A stretch of 64,000 bases of DNA from assembly GCF_918797505.1 (NCBI RefSeq), contig NC_092801.1, forward strand, positions 30,410,477 through 30,474,476, given 5' to 3'. Position 1 is the stretch's first letter. The number at the start of each line of letters is the position of its first letter. Below are positions 54,763 to 64,000 of the stretch, one piece after another. The notes under the pieces were generated by a model, which worked only from the letters and a program-made list of their open reading frames with translations, ran no database searches and was not told the DNA's origin. Source of the DNA: Bemisia tabaci (Eukaryota > Arthropoda > Insecta > Hemiptera > Aleyrodidae). The position numbers and the translations under genes are program-made.

Positions 54763-55548
54763 CAGTCAAGTGCAAAACCACGTATCTCCGCTTATGATGT
54801 TGCAGACTTCCTGGCATATTTTATTTTTGCTTTGGAAAAATAGCCAACAAATGTCCTGAAAACTCACATGCTTTTCCATCTCAATCAGGAGAGTGTTCTG
54901 CTTAAATTTCAAGCTCTGAAATTGGTTTGTTTCTATTGGAAAATATAAAATAGGAGCCGGAATTTTGAAACACTGCAATCGACATACGTGGCTCTGCAGT
55001 TTGGTCATCGATATATACTGGGGAACAACTACTGAGTGATGTGTGCCGCCAAGAACAAATCATTTTAAAGTAGTAAATAAAAGGTGATTTATGATTTACC
55101 TTGCCACGATTTCATTCTGAGAATAAGATTAGTTGAGAAGGCTGTTGTTCTCTTACCTAAAACAGAAAAAAGAAAAATATTAATTACAGTCATTTAAAAC
55201 CATTTTTAGGAATTCAAAGGACCGTGTTTCACAACAACGCATAGAGCCGCATTTTTGAACCGAGAACTTAAAGTTGGAAATCTTATTCCTCCATATGACT
55301 CAATGATATACACTAAATAGAACGACTATTCTCAAGTTCAAAATTTTTTTTCTCGGCTAGGAATTTTTGGCAGGAGAAAATATGTATCTAATTGAATTCA
55401 AGACTCCTTCGAACTCATTTCTTTTAATAAAGCGATTTGATGTGTTCCTGTTAAACTAAGTTCATTGGACACTAAAGATATAGAATTCCCGTAAATTTTA
55501 CGGGGAAAACTGAAATTTGACTATTTTGAGTACTGTTTTGCCGTCCTA
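54763..55548. other. No gene recognised
   Basis: AT-rich DNA with short frames only. Confidence 0.4.
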
Positions 55549-55790
55549 AGGAGGAACGTCGTATGAGCCTCCAGACGTTACCAAATCTTCTTCAATAAAA
55601 AACGAATTTATTGGAACAATTTTAAATATTTTTCTTCCGATTTTCAAGACCATTTTGTTCGAGATTTGATAAAAAATATCCGGAAATTTCAATGAGAAAT
55701 ATTAATAACTTTCCTCAAAAATACATCTTTTATCCGGGAAAATGCGGCAACTGTCGAATGTTCATACGACGTTTTTCTTTAGCACGACAG
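55549..55790. mobile_element. Family A MITE
   Basis: TTGCCGTCCTAAGGAGGAAC to the inverted TTTTTCTTTAGCACGACAG; several mismatches mark it as an older copy. Confidence 0.8.
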
Positions 55791-55843
55791 TGCTGTCATA
55801 AGTATTTTGCCAGTAAAGGAAGGAAAGAGAATTATCGAATACC

Positions 55844-56008
55844 CAGTGGCGTGGCGTGAATTGCGATTTATCGATTGTTATGCCATTTAAATCTATGGTA
55901 AAGAATCGATTATCAAGATGTTCCCTACGAACACCCTGTTTATCGATTCTTTTCCATAGGTTTAAATGACGTAAAAATCGATATATTGCAATGCACGCCA
56001 CGCCAATG
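55844..56008. mobile_element. Family C hAT-like MITE
   Basis: CAGTGGCGTGGCGTGAATTG to CACGCCACGCCAATG, 165 bp. The flanks resemble one another (ATCGAATACC and ATCGAACCC) but are not identical. Confidence 0.85.
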
Positions 56009-56283
56009 ATCGAACCCATCCGTTTCCTGCCGAGAAAACTCGCGATAAAAAGGAAACTTTTGTGGGTTGGTCCAGGGCCGGATTAAGGGGGTGACCAGAT
56101 AGGCCGTGGCCCATGGCGGCAAAGTGGCAAATTTTGCACTTTTTTGGAATGTAGGTATAAAAATAATCGGATTCAGAAAAAAAAAATTCTCAATGAGAAA
56201 AGGGGACAAAATCTCTCTTTCCTGAGAGTACAGTAATTTCTAATTTTGTCGTTTTTCGGTGATACAAAGAGACAGCATCTTCA

Positions 56284-56919
56284 ATGGGCCTGTTGCATGC
56301 AAGAGATACAGCCGTATAAATAGACTTTTTAGAGGTAAAATGACACGAAAATTACGATGGTCACGTTAAGAAAGTCTGAAATACACTCCTTACTGAGCAA
56401 TTTGCATTGTTAGGAACGCGCTTTTTCAAATTTCCCGCGTCTGGGGGCAGTTTTCTAACGGAAACAAGTAACGGAAACTCGCGGCTATTTCCGGTCAACT
56501 AAAACTGACAACATAACCTGAAAATCGGAGATCGTGATATCGTGAAATGAAATGTAGAAGGATTGCGTTGTGGCATTGGATATTTAAAAGTTGATTAATT
56601 TAGTTACCGCGTAAAGCGTATATGGACCACTATGAGAGATCACGTTGGGTTTGTAAACAAACTGAAGGAAAAAAGAAGTACAACAACAACGACTTGGCAT
56701 CTTCCGGAAATCACCGAGCCCGCCGTTTGCTCGTTTCCGGTGATTAGAAAACTGCCCCCAGACGCGGGAAATTTGAAAAAGCGCGTTCCTAACAACGCAA
56801 ATTGCGCAGTAAGGAGTGTATTTCAGACTTTTTTAATGTGACCATCGTAATTTTCGTGTCATTTAACCTCTAAAAAGTCTATTCACACGGCTGTATCTCT
56901 TGCATGCAACAGGCCCATT
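56284..56919. mobile_element. Family N palindrome nested in the hAT-like element
   Basis: AATGGGCCTGTTGCATGCAA pairs with TTGCATGCAACAGGCCCATT. The arms are about 175 bp long and nearly perfect (through ACTGCCCCCAGACGCGGGAA). The remaining about 280 bp are single-copy. Confidence 0.9.
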
Positions 56920-57046
56920 AGTCGAGTTAAGAGAGGAACTAAACACGCAATTTGGTCTGGGGCTTAGCGCAGAGAGGAATGATGACGAGGACTTGAGAGG
57001 AAAAGGACAAGCCCTCGGCGCGGCGGTCGACATGTAACACATATTA

Positions 57047-57198
57047 GCGCCTACAAGACTGCACGAATACTTCACCCACTGCGTCAAACACAGTGCGGTC
57101 AGGAGCGGTCGGCGCGGCGTGAAACGCATAGCGCCTACGAGACTGCAGGAATACTTCACGCATTGCGCCAAACACAGTGCGATCAGCGCGGCGCAGCG
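57047..57198. repeat. Tandem repeat, period 84 bp, two units
   Basis: GCGCCTACAAGACTGCACGA at 57047 and GCGCCTACGAGACTGCAGGA at 57131. Both continue through AATACTTCAC and AAACACAGTGCG. Confidence 0.85.
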
Positions 57199-57487
57199 GC
57201 GGAAGTTAAAATTATCATACAACATTTATGTTTGTTCTTTCATAATTTTTTGGTTCATTTCTTATAAATGGAGAAGCAAAGTTCCGTGAAATATTGCTAG
57301 TAGTGTTGACAGGGCTTTCGCAAAAAATGTATCCAACACGAGTAGGTAAACGCTTCTTATGCACCCCTCCCCCTCCGGCACGTTCACTTGAGGGTTTTTA
57401 TTGATGTTTCAAAACAAATGAGAAGAAGGCGGCAAAATACAGGCGGCCTATGGGCGGCAAGTAGGTAAATCCGGCCCTGGGTTGATC

Positions 57488-58193
57488 CTATTAACAGAAT
57501 CTCTTGCCCTTCCACCCATTTCCACCCCTATTTCTTCTGCGTCTATAGCTCTGTCTATCAATTTCAACAATCAGCCCGCAGTTGCCGAAAGCTCACCGAG
57601 CGGAAACATTAAAACGGCGGCGGCACGTTTTGAGGGGCAACGTTTGGCCAGACTATTCATTTTTTAGGGACCATGGCCAATTTATCGGGATAATCTGGCG
57701 CAATAGACGCTGTTAGTGCCACGTCACAGAAAAGCGATATATATCGATTTTTTCGCATTGGTAGCATTGAAAAAGGTTATGCCAATGTTATTGTTTGGAT
57801 CCAATTCGATATAATGGAGATTCCCTATGATGACGTCGCCACTAATAGCGTCTATAGCGCCTGTGATTTTGGAACACTGGGTGCGGAAGCAGGAAGAAAA
57901 AGTGGTTGACCACTTCACTTGAGGACGCAGCTAATTCCGGCTATCTCGAACGTCACAGAACCAGGGGAAAATCGGCGACAAATCCGAACACTTACCAATT
58001 GAGCGAGTGTGGTTACTTTGCTCTGGCCGGTGGACAACGACATTGGGAAAATTCGCACGGAAACTGCGCGAGTGCGAGCGGTGATTCTTCACCTTACATT
58101 GTCCCATGTTCAATGCATTCAAGGTTCGCCGGCTGTGACCAATCGCCGCCGCGACTTCCATCATACAGGGGGCCGGAAGTGACGAGAGCCCTA
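57488..58193. other. No gene recognised
   Basis: Short plus-strand frames at 57482-57667 and 57906-58313 show no known motif; the latter overlaps a MITE. Confidence 0.4.
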
Positions 58194-58362
58194 CAGTGGC
58201 GAGGGCGAGGCATGAATGATCGATTATCGACATTTCCCCATTTGAAGCTATGGTTAAGAATCGATTTTAAGGTGGTCGTCACGAACACCCTGTTTATCGA
58301 TCCTCTTCCTTAGGTTTAAATGACAGATCAACCGAGCCATCGCAAAGCACGCCACGCCACTG
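58194..58362. mobile_element. Family C hAT-like MITE with 8-bp duplication
   Basis: CAGTGGCGAGGGCGAGGCAT to CACGCCACGCCACTG. The flanks GAGCCCTA (58186-58193) and GAGCCCTT (58363-58370) match at seven of eight bases. Confidence 0.9.
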
Positions 58363-58479
58363 GAGCCCTTCTACTCACCACAAACGATAGCCATGTTAAA
58401 GTCAAGACTAATGTGTCCAGAAATAAGAAAATACATGTATGACTGCCCACATACGAATAAGAACCTTAGTCCACCGGGC

Positions 58480-58989
58480 AAATGGTGATGTTGCATTTTG
58501 TGATGGATTTGCGATTTGACTGTTGATTCTTATGTTAAAGTTCGCGAGAAACACGATGGTGCCACTGGTTTTCTCTGAAATCAACTCCCAAGCTCAAAAA
58601 AAGCTCTCAAGTTGAGGCCAAAATGGAGGGGACATCCCACGCTGTCCTGAGAGTCCACCTCTACATCAAGACAAACTCTCCATGCAAAAGATAGGGAGCC
58701 AATACATTGACAGGGCTGCCACTTTATTTGAGGACTCTAAGACTGAAAACACGGCATCCCTGCTAATGTATTGCTCCCTATCCTTGCATGGAGACTTTGT
58801 CTCGATGTAGAGGTGGACTCTCAGGGTAGGGTGGGATATCCCCTCCATTTTGGCCTCAACTTGAGAGCTTTTTTTGAGCTTGGGAGTTGATTACAGAGAA
58901 AACCAGTGGCACCATCGTGTTTCTCGCGAACTTTAACATAAGAATCAACAGTCAAATCACAAATTCCTCACACATACATCATCTTCATT
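58480..58989. mobile_element. Family B long-palindrome element, full copy
   Basis: AATGGTGATGTTGCATTTTG to CATACATCATCTTCATT; about 510 bp folding through TTTTGAGCTTGGGAGTTGAT and its inverse. Confidence 0.88.
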
Positions 58990-59482
58990 ATTCAGCGGAG
59001 CGACTTTATCGCGTATAGGTATACTGAGTTTTCCGGAGTATGCCTCTATTTTGGGTCAGAAATGAGACGGGATTTTATCAGCCTGCGTGTTTATTTTTCG
59101 GTCGGTCTTGTTTGGTCGACCGAGTTATGTGGCGATTAGGCGTCGCAGAGCGCCAGAGAGCACCATAAAAGCGACTCATGTATGTGTGTGTTTATATTTA
59201 CATTTTCCTCGCGTTGATGAAGACCAAGGTGCTTCCCTCACGATTTGCGCGCGGAAGCGTCAGCCATGGTGAATATTACGTAGCAACCTAATGCGTAAGG
59301 GTTGGATGGAACGACTTCTCTTACGAAATGTTCACCTGTGCATGGGGTATCGTTTTTTAAAGCGAGGAGGTTAAAAAACCGCAAAGTTCTCACGCAGATG
59401 AAGTTAGGTGAAGTTAGCAGTGTATTTCCAACTATCCCGATGCGTCCATCGTGCTTTTTGAGCCATTTTCCGTGAGAAACAA
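58990..59482. other. No gene recognised
   Basis: Mixed-composition DNA; short frames only. Confidence 0.4.
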
Positions 59483-59713
59483 CACTGGAAAGAAATTTCA
59501 TTGAGCCATCATTTTGACTTTCAAGCGTCGTTTCTTGTCGACAATCGGTTTTTTTGAGTCTGAGAAACGTTGATTTGCTATCGTTCAGTTTAAGTTGAAA
59601 AAACTGACTTTAAAATAAATCCGCACGGGTTTAACTCGAATAACCAAATTTTGTCGACAAGAAACGACGCTTTCAGTCAAAATATTACACCAAGAATTTT
59701 TTTTTTTTCAGTG
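59483..59713. mobile_element. Family F foldback MITE
   Basis: CACTGGAAAGAAATTTCATT to TTTTTTTTTTTCAGTG. AA flanks both sides (59481-59482 and 59714-59715). The core GTCGACAAGAAACGACGC and its inverse are present. Confidence 0.85.
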
Positions 59714-60061
59714 AAGTCTTCTGAAGACTCTAGCTGAAGTATCCAACAGGCCCATCAGGCAGTTTTCGGCCCGTGCTAATCTCTCTTTTCTACAGAGATA
59801 TACTGGGAAAGCGTTTGGCAGAAAAGAACCAAGCTAAATCGGGTATTGCCAAATTTGACTGGACAATTTAACTTTTTGCAAGAGGACGTTTGTACGGATT
59901 GCTTTGAAAATTTTAAGGAATTTGCTTCGTACTGCATAGAAAATTTACTGAAATTTTCACTAAACTCCGCACAATCATTTTTATTATACAAAAATTTAAT
60001 TTCAGTAAAGTCTCCTGTAGGTTCTAGCTGAAGTATCAAACAGGCCCATGCGATATATTTG
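59714..60061. repeat. Decayed family I-related copy with AACAGGCCCAT ends
   Basis: GTATCCAACAGGCCCATC and GTATCAAACAGGCCCATG occur at 59741 and 60034. Between them AAGAACCAAGCTAAATCGGG resembles the next element. Confidence 0.55.
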
Positions 60062-60307
60062 AACCGCATTAAATAGAAAGGAACCAAGCAAAATCAGGTA
60101 CTGCCAAATTAACTGGACAATTTAATTTTTTAAAAGAGAACGTTTCTGCGGACTCCCTCGAAAATATTAACAAAGCTTCATAATATGCAGAAAAATCACT
60201 GAGATTTGCACAAAAATCCGCACAACCGTTCCCATACAAACAATTTAAGTGCCGAATTAAATCTGGCAATCGCAGATGTGGCTTGGTTCCTTTCTGTTTA
60301 ACGCGGT
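60062..60307. mobile_element. Family I-related foldback MITE
   Basis: AACCGCATTAAATAGAAAGG pairs with CCTTTCTGTTTAACGCGGT. GAACCAAGC / GCTTGGTTC follow inward. Confidence 0.8.
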
Positions 60308-60331
60308 CTGTTTTTCTATGAAGACGTTGAG

Positions 60332-60714
60332 CAGTGTTCGAAACTTACGGGCGCCAACGCGCCAAATGCGCCTAAAAAATGAAAGCTCTGCGCCAACGTG
60401 GCCCCTAAAAATTGCCCCCTAAAAATCTGGATTTTCATAGGGAGTCACACAAAGGAAGAAAAAGAAATCCATTTGAATTAAAACAACTCAGAATTTTCAG
60501 CACTACAAGTGAAAGCTTTTTCCACGATTTCATTCTTTGTGCTTTTGTCTTTCTCAAGTTACAGCTACTTTCTGGTTCTGTTCCGAAAACATCTTGCGTC
60601 TAATTATCCACTAAATGCGCCGTAATATATAGGCAAAAAGTAAATTTGGCCCCTAAAAATCGGGCTTAAAGCGCCACATAGCTTCTCAAACTCAAAGGTG
60701 AGTTTCGAACAGTG
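60332..60714. mobile_element. hAT-like MITE with perfect 8-bp duplication
   Basis: CAGTGTTCGAAACTTAC and the right end GTGAGTTTCGAACAGTG. ACGTTGAG is repeated exactly at 60324-60331 and 60715-60722. The 383-bp interior carries GCGCCAA / TTGGCGC-like blocks and no coding region. Confidence 0.9.
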
Positions 60715-60735
60715 ACGTTGAGAGTGGCATCATTG

Positions 60736-61284
60736 CTAGAGTGTTGCATCGCATTCGCATCTGGGCGACTGCAGCGGGAGCGGGCACTGCGCATGCGCCG
60801 GGGAAAGTGGGTCAGTGCCCTTGAAAACGCGCAGGGTCGCGCCGCGCCGCCGTCGCGACGTCCAACGTCCGTCGCCGTGGGAAAGAAAAACCGCGGATCG
60901 GAGAAGGCCGCAGTCGCCTCCCCCCCCCCCTCCCGCCAGGTGGAAACTTCCAGCTTGCGAGAGCATCCACCAAGCCATGGTCATCGATTCGACAAATTGT
61001 CGCTTGCTCCGCTGACAAAAGGTCGTAGCTACATTTAAAGATGAGTTCAGAAGAAGTAAATGTCGTATACTGCCGTGCTAAGGAAAATTAAAAGAAAGGC
61101 GACTGGATTTTGCTTTTCGGTGTTTTTTTAGTGGGTGTTCCATACCCAGCCCCTGAAAATATTTTTCATATTTTTCACAACTTTGTGAACTTTCACAGAA
61201 CATTTCACAGAAATTATTAATATTTCATATTTTCGATTTCACCCGTGCAACCCTACCTAGTTTCCCTCCATCCTTTATATCTAT
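60736..61284. other. GC-rich island then AT-rich remnants
   Basis: 60760-60935 is GC- and CpG-rich with a C-run at about 60920. 61068-61090 is a family A end fragment, and 61090-61140 shares a block with 805-860. Confidence 0.45.
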
Positions 61285-61512
61285 CACTGGGGGGAAAAAA
61301 AACACATTGGATCTACAGTCCAGACTCTTAAAAACATCGACAAGAAAAAGTACTCTTGATTCAATCAGAATCTAGCTTAAATCCAGAACCAAGCCTCTTA
61401 TTTTAAGCGGATTTCGTTTTGATTCAAGCAAAAATCCGATTGAATCAAGAGTATGTTTTTTGGTCAATGTTTTCAAGAGTCTGGACTCTAGATCCAATGT
61501 GTTAATCCAGTG
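61285..61512. mobile_element. Family D foldback MITE with 11-bp direct flanks
   Basis: CACTGGGGGGAAAAAAAACA to GTGTTAATCCAGTG. TTTATATCTAT occurs exactly at 61274-61284 and 61513-61523. Confidence 0.9.
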
Positions 61513-61523
61513 TTTATATCTAT

Positions 61524-61931
61524 CGCTTTGTCTATCAGTTTCAAGAATCAGCCCGCAGGACTCATGAAGACTTCGAAAACTGCGTCTGATACCCTTGATA
61601 CGCGTCCCGTTTTATAAATACCTCCTTACGTAAAATTTTAAAGAGAACGTGTTGCTCTCAATCGTGCCTCGTCAAGCGGCCAATCCAGATTCCGAGAACC
61701 TCACAAATATTAAATTTTTCGCGCAAAAACACCATCTAATTAAAAATATCGCGAAAACAACTCGGCTCGTATTGAAACTCCATGGCTTCATTCGCAAAAA
61801 CAATATCCGAGAATATCCACAATTGGCGTTTGCGAATTTCAAAAGCGAAAACAAGAGGCGAAGGAGGTGTGATGAAGAGGGAAGGGGGGGGGGGGGGAGA
61901 TCCTCGGAGCACATTTTCCCGCGCTCGGAAC
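61524..61931. other. No gene recognised
   Basis: AT-rich with a G-run near 61890; the plus-strand frame 61649-61996 overlaps a MITE and shows no known motif. Confidence 0.4.
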
Positions 61932-61939
61932 ACGTGATC

Positions 61940-62103
61940 CAGTGGCGTGCCGTGCTTTGCGATCTATCGATACTTCCCCATTTGAAGCTGCGGTAAAGAA
62001 TCGATTATTAAGGTGTTCGCTGCGAACACCCTGTTTATCGATACTTTTCCATAGGTTTAAATGGCCGATCAATTGATATATCGCAAAGCACGCCACGCCA
62101 CTG
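61940..62103. mobile_element. Family C hAT-like MITE with perfect 8-bp duplication
   Basis: CAGTGGCGTGCCGTGCTTTG to AGCACGCCACGCCACTG, 164 bp. ACGTGATC is repeated exactly at 61932-61939 and 62104-62111. Confidence 0.95.
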
Positions 62104-62111
62104 ACGTGATC

Positions 62112-62989
62112 GGGCCGGAGTCGCGAACATCTATAAATACGATTCGACGAGCGGGAAAACAAAAGGACTCCGGGAAACTCTGTTTGACTTTTCTCTTTGA
62201 GGCTAAGTCAATATTTTCACCCGGCGCGGTTCGCCGTTGTGTTCGCGACGCGACGGGAACGAGGTGTCGCTCACTCGACGCGCAATTTCCCTGGATAAAA
62301 AAACACCGCCTCGCGCTCGTGGAGTCATGAAACTCTTTGTATGGGTTTTGGCGCGTATACGTAGTATACCGCCTTTGCGATCGTTTCGAACCCTGCTCGA
62401 TACAATAACCGAGTCCCTTAGTTCCTTACCGAAAAGTGACTACCGCGAACTTCTGAGATTTTCCAAAGCGTGTAAAAAGTTTATTTATCCGTCAATAATT
62501 ATGATTTAAAGTTGTTTCTCATTCTGGGGCTCGCTAGTTTATGTGCAGTGAATACCAAGAGTCTACGTTACTTGGTTTTTTTAAAAAAAGCCTAAGAGTA
62601 GGACGCGCTGATTTAAAATATGCATATATAAGCGGAAGCAAGCGAACTGATTCGAGGATGGCTGACCAGTTCGGCACTCCTTGAATGAGAATTTCACTCA
62701 CTCCGTTTTGTTCAAAACGTTGCTTTGACATATCTCCACACCACTGTTATCCTTTTCAAAAGTTGGTACTCCTTGCTCTGATAGCCGGGGCCAGCAGGAT
62801 AGTGGTAAGTGCAATCTGTGATGAGCCTCGAGACTCATTAGACCATTTGCTAAACGTGGCTCATACAGGAGTCCACTCAGCCCTCTCGTCCCCACGCTCC
62901 TGATCACTGCGTCGGCGTCACGAAGAACAATGGGCCTTGGGCCGCCTTGGGTCCCAACGCGGCCGATACCCGTACCCCAATTACTCACG
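62112..62989. other. No gene recognised
   Basis: Mixed composition with short frames; no repeat family identified. Confidence 0.4.
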
Positions 62990-63180
62990 CTTCATTAACC
63001 ATTTCACCGTCACGCTAGGATTCATCCAATTTTCAAAAAAAATTGTTTCGCGTGTATTTAGCAATTTTTTCCTTACTCTCCGTTAAAACACAAATAAAAA
63101 GAGACCTCATTCATAAAAATCGGCCGAATAGAAGAGAAGTTACAGTAATCGAAATCCGAAGAAATCAACAAAACCTCGAC
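62990..63180. repeat. Right arm of a distant inverted repeat
   Basis: Inverse of 49380-49575: TTAACCATTTCACCGTCACG and AAAAGAGACCTCATTCATAA match the complement of the left arm. The arms are 13.4 kb apart. Confidence 0.8.
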
Positions 63181-64000
63181 TTCTCGATACGAAAAATAAA
63201 ATGAAGGGGAAAAAAAGAAAGTATAAATTACAATTAAATATAATTGACCTCAGAATTTGACAAGCAATTCATTTATATACCTAACGCTGAAAAAACTGGG
63301 AGAAATTACAAAAAATTCGCCTCTTGCAAGGGGCTTCTTTGTAAGAATTTTGACCTGAAGACAACGGTCGAATAACAGCAGTACTCCATACAATACACGG
63401 TGTGCCTGAACGAGTTAAACATTTTTTATACGTCCAAATCGAAAAATCTTTATATTTTTAACTACAATGTCTCTTGAATCGTTTAAGCCAAAAAAAAAAA
63501 AAAAAAAATTCCGTCGAGATTCTGGAACGCAAAGGCGCTTTAAAAGTATTCTGGGGCTATAATAGCTAAATCACCGGTAGTAAATCCCGTTATATTATTA
63601 AAAAGAAATTGACTCCATAGTTTAATTCCTTAGTTTCTTGAATACGATTATTTTAAGCACTTAAACATTTATACCACCAATTTTAGCCATGGGGTGATTT
63701 CCTGAGAGCCGATAATATCACGAATTTCTCATAGAACCCTTCAACAGTGGCTTGCTTTTTTGGCAGCCGATTCGGCCATCGAACCGGAGTTTAAATGGAA
63801 GCTGATAATAACCCAAAGCTCTGAGAAAAATTTTGAGATGAGTATAAGAACGGTTTGTTGTAAGTAACGAGGAGAGGCGGGCAAAGCGGCTAAAATCCGA
63901 TCTAATTTTTACAGTTTTTCTGTTGAATTAATGTTGCCGCGGGCTTCTGACTGTGTCCACACATAGTTTCTGTTCAGCATATCGATACATAAGTATTTAC
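63181..64000. other. No gene recognised
   Basis: AT-rich DNA with a poly-A run at about 63490-63508. Confidence 0.4.

Larger units (their letters stand above)
56073..57479. mobile_element. hAT-like non-autonomous element, 1.4 kb
   Basis: Ends are CAGGGCCGGATTAAGG and the inverted TAAATCCGGCCCTG. The CAGGGCCGGATT start is common in animal hAT elements. The flanking octamers GGTTGGTC (56065-56072) and GGTTGATC (57480-57487) differ at one base. No transposase was recognised inside; a family N palindrome and a tandem repeat occupy much of it. Confidence 0.85.

Overview
Kind of sequence. This is a eukaryotic, animal (most likely insect) nuclear window. It is AT-rich, gene-poor and packed with short DNA transposon relics. 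It has introns with GT-AG borders and no bacterial operon signals. The most informative genes are three intronless, plant-type berberine-bridge-enzyme-like (BBE-like) flavoprotein genes on the minus strand. From memory, plant-derived genes including BBE-like ones have been reported in the whitefly Bemisia tabaci, so a whitefly is my best guess. That identification is an inference and was not tested.

Layout. 1-6.7 kb is dense MITE territory. 6.8-13.1 kb is a head-to-tail array of three secreted BBE-like oxidase genes, with a broken fourth 5' end between copies 2 and 3. 13.1-33.9 kb is mostly unique AT-rich DNA cut up by foldback elements, GC-rich islands, a 1.56-kb Transib-like element (25.2-26.8 kb) and two local tandem duplications (27.0-27.5 and 28.6-29.0 kb). 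33.9-38.3 kb and 42.7-46.0 kb look like two large non-autonomous CACTA/EnSpm-like elements, each with short inverted ends, subterminal repeats and TA flanks. 46.2-48.0 kb is a minus-strand, spliced gene for a protein with four cysteine-rich domains joined by Ser/Thr/His-rich linkers. 48.4-48.9 kb is a decayed mariner transposase. 49-64 kb is nested MITEs, including a 1.4-kb hAT-like element at 56.1-57.5 kb.

Repeat families used below. A = CTGCCGTG ends, about 250 bp, 4-bp TA-rich duplication. B = about 510-bp long palindrome. C = hAT-like, CAGTGGCG ends, about 165 bp, 8-bp duplication. D, E, F, G, J and Q = foldbacks with related CACTGRAAAA-type ends and often a 2-bp duplication. H = CAGGGTTGCC ends. 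I = GGACCGAGTT ends, 250 bp. K = CAGGGTGTC ends, about 300 bp. L = GGACGTATTTCTGCC ends, about 120 bp. M = CTAGAGTACC ends, about 395 bp. N = GGGCCTGTTGCA ends.

How the genes may work together. The three BBE-like proteins keep the two residues that bind FAD covalently, and they carry Val at the position that in studied plant enzymes allows reaction with oxygen. They are therefore predicted secreted, H2O2-forming oxidases. In plants this family oxidises cell-wall oligosaccharides, monolignols or alkaloids. In a sap-feeding insect, secretion into saliva or gut and inactivation of plant damage signals or defence compounds is an attractive hypothesis, but the sequence does not prove it. The cysteine-rich protein could also be secreted; its first exon was not found.
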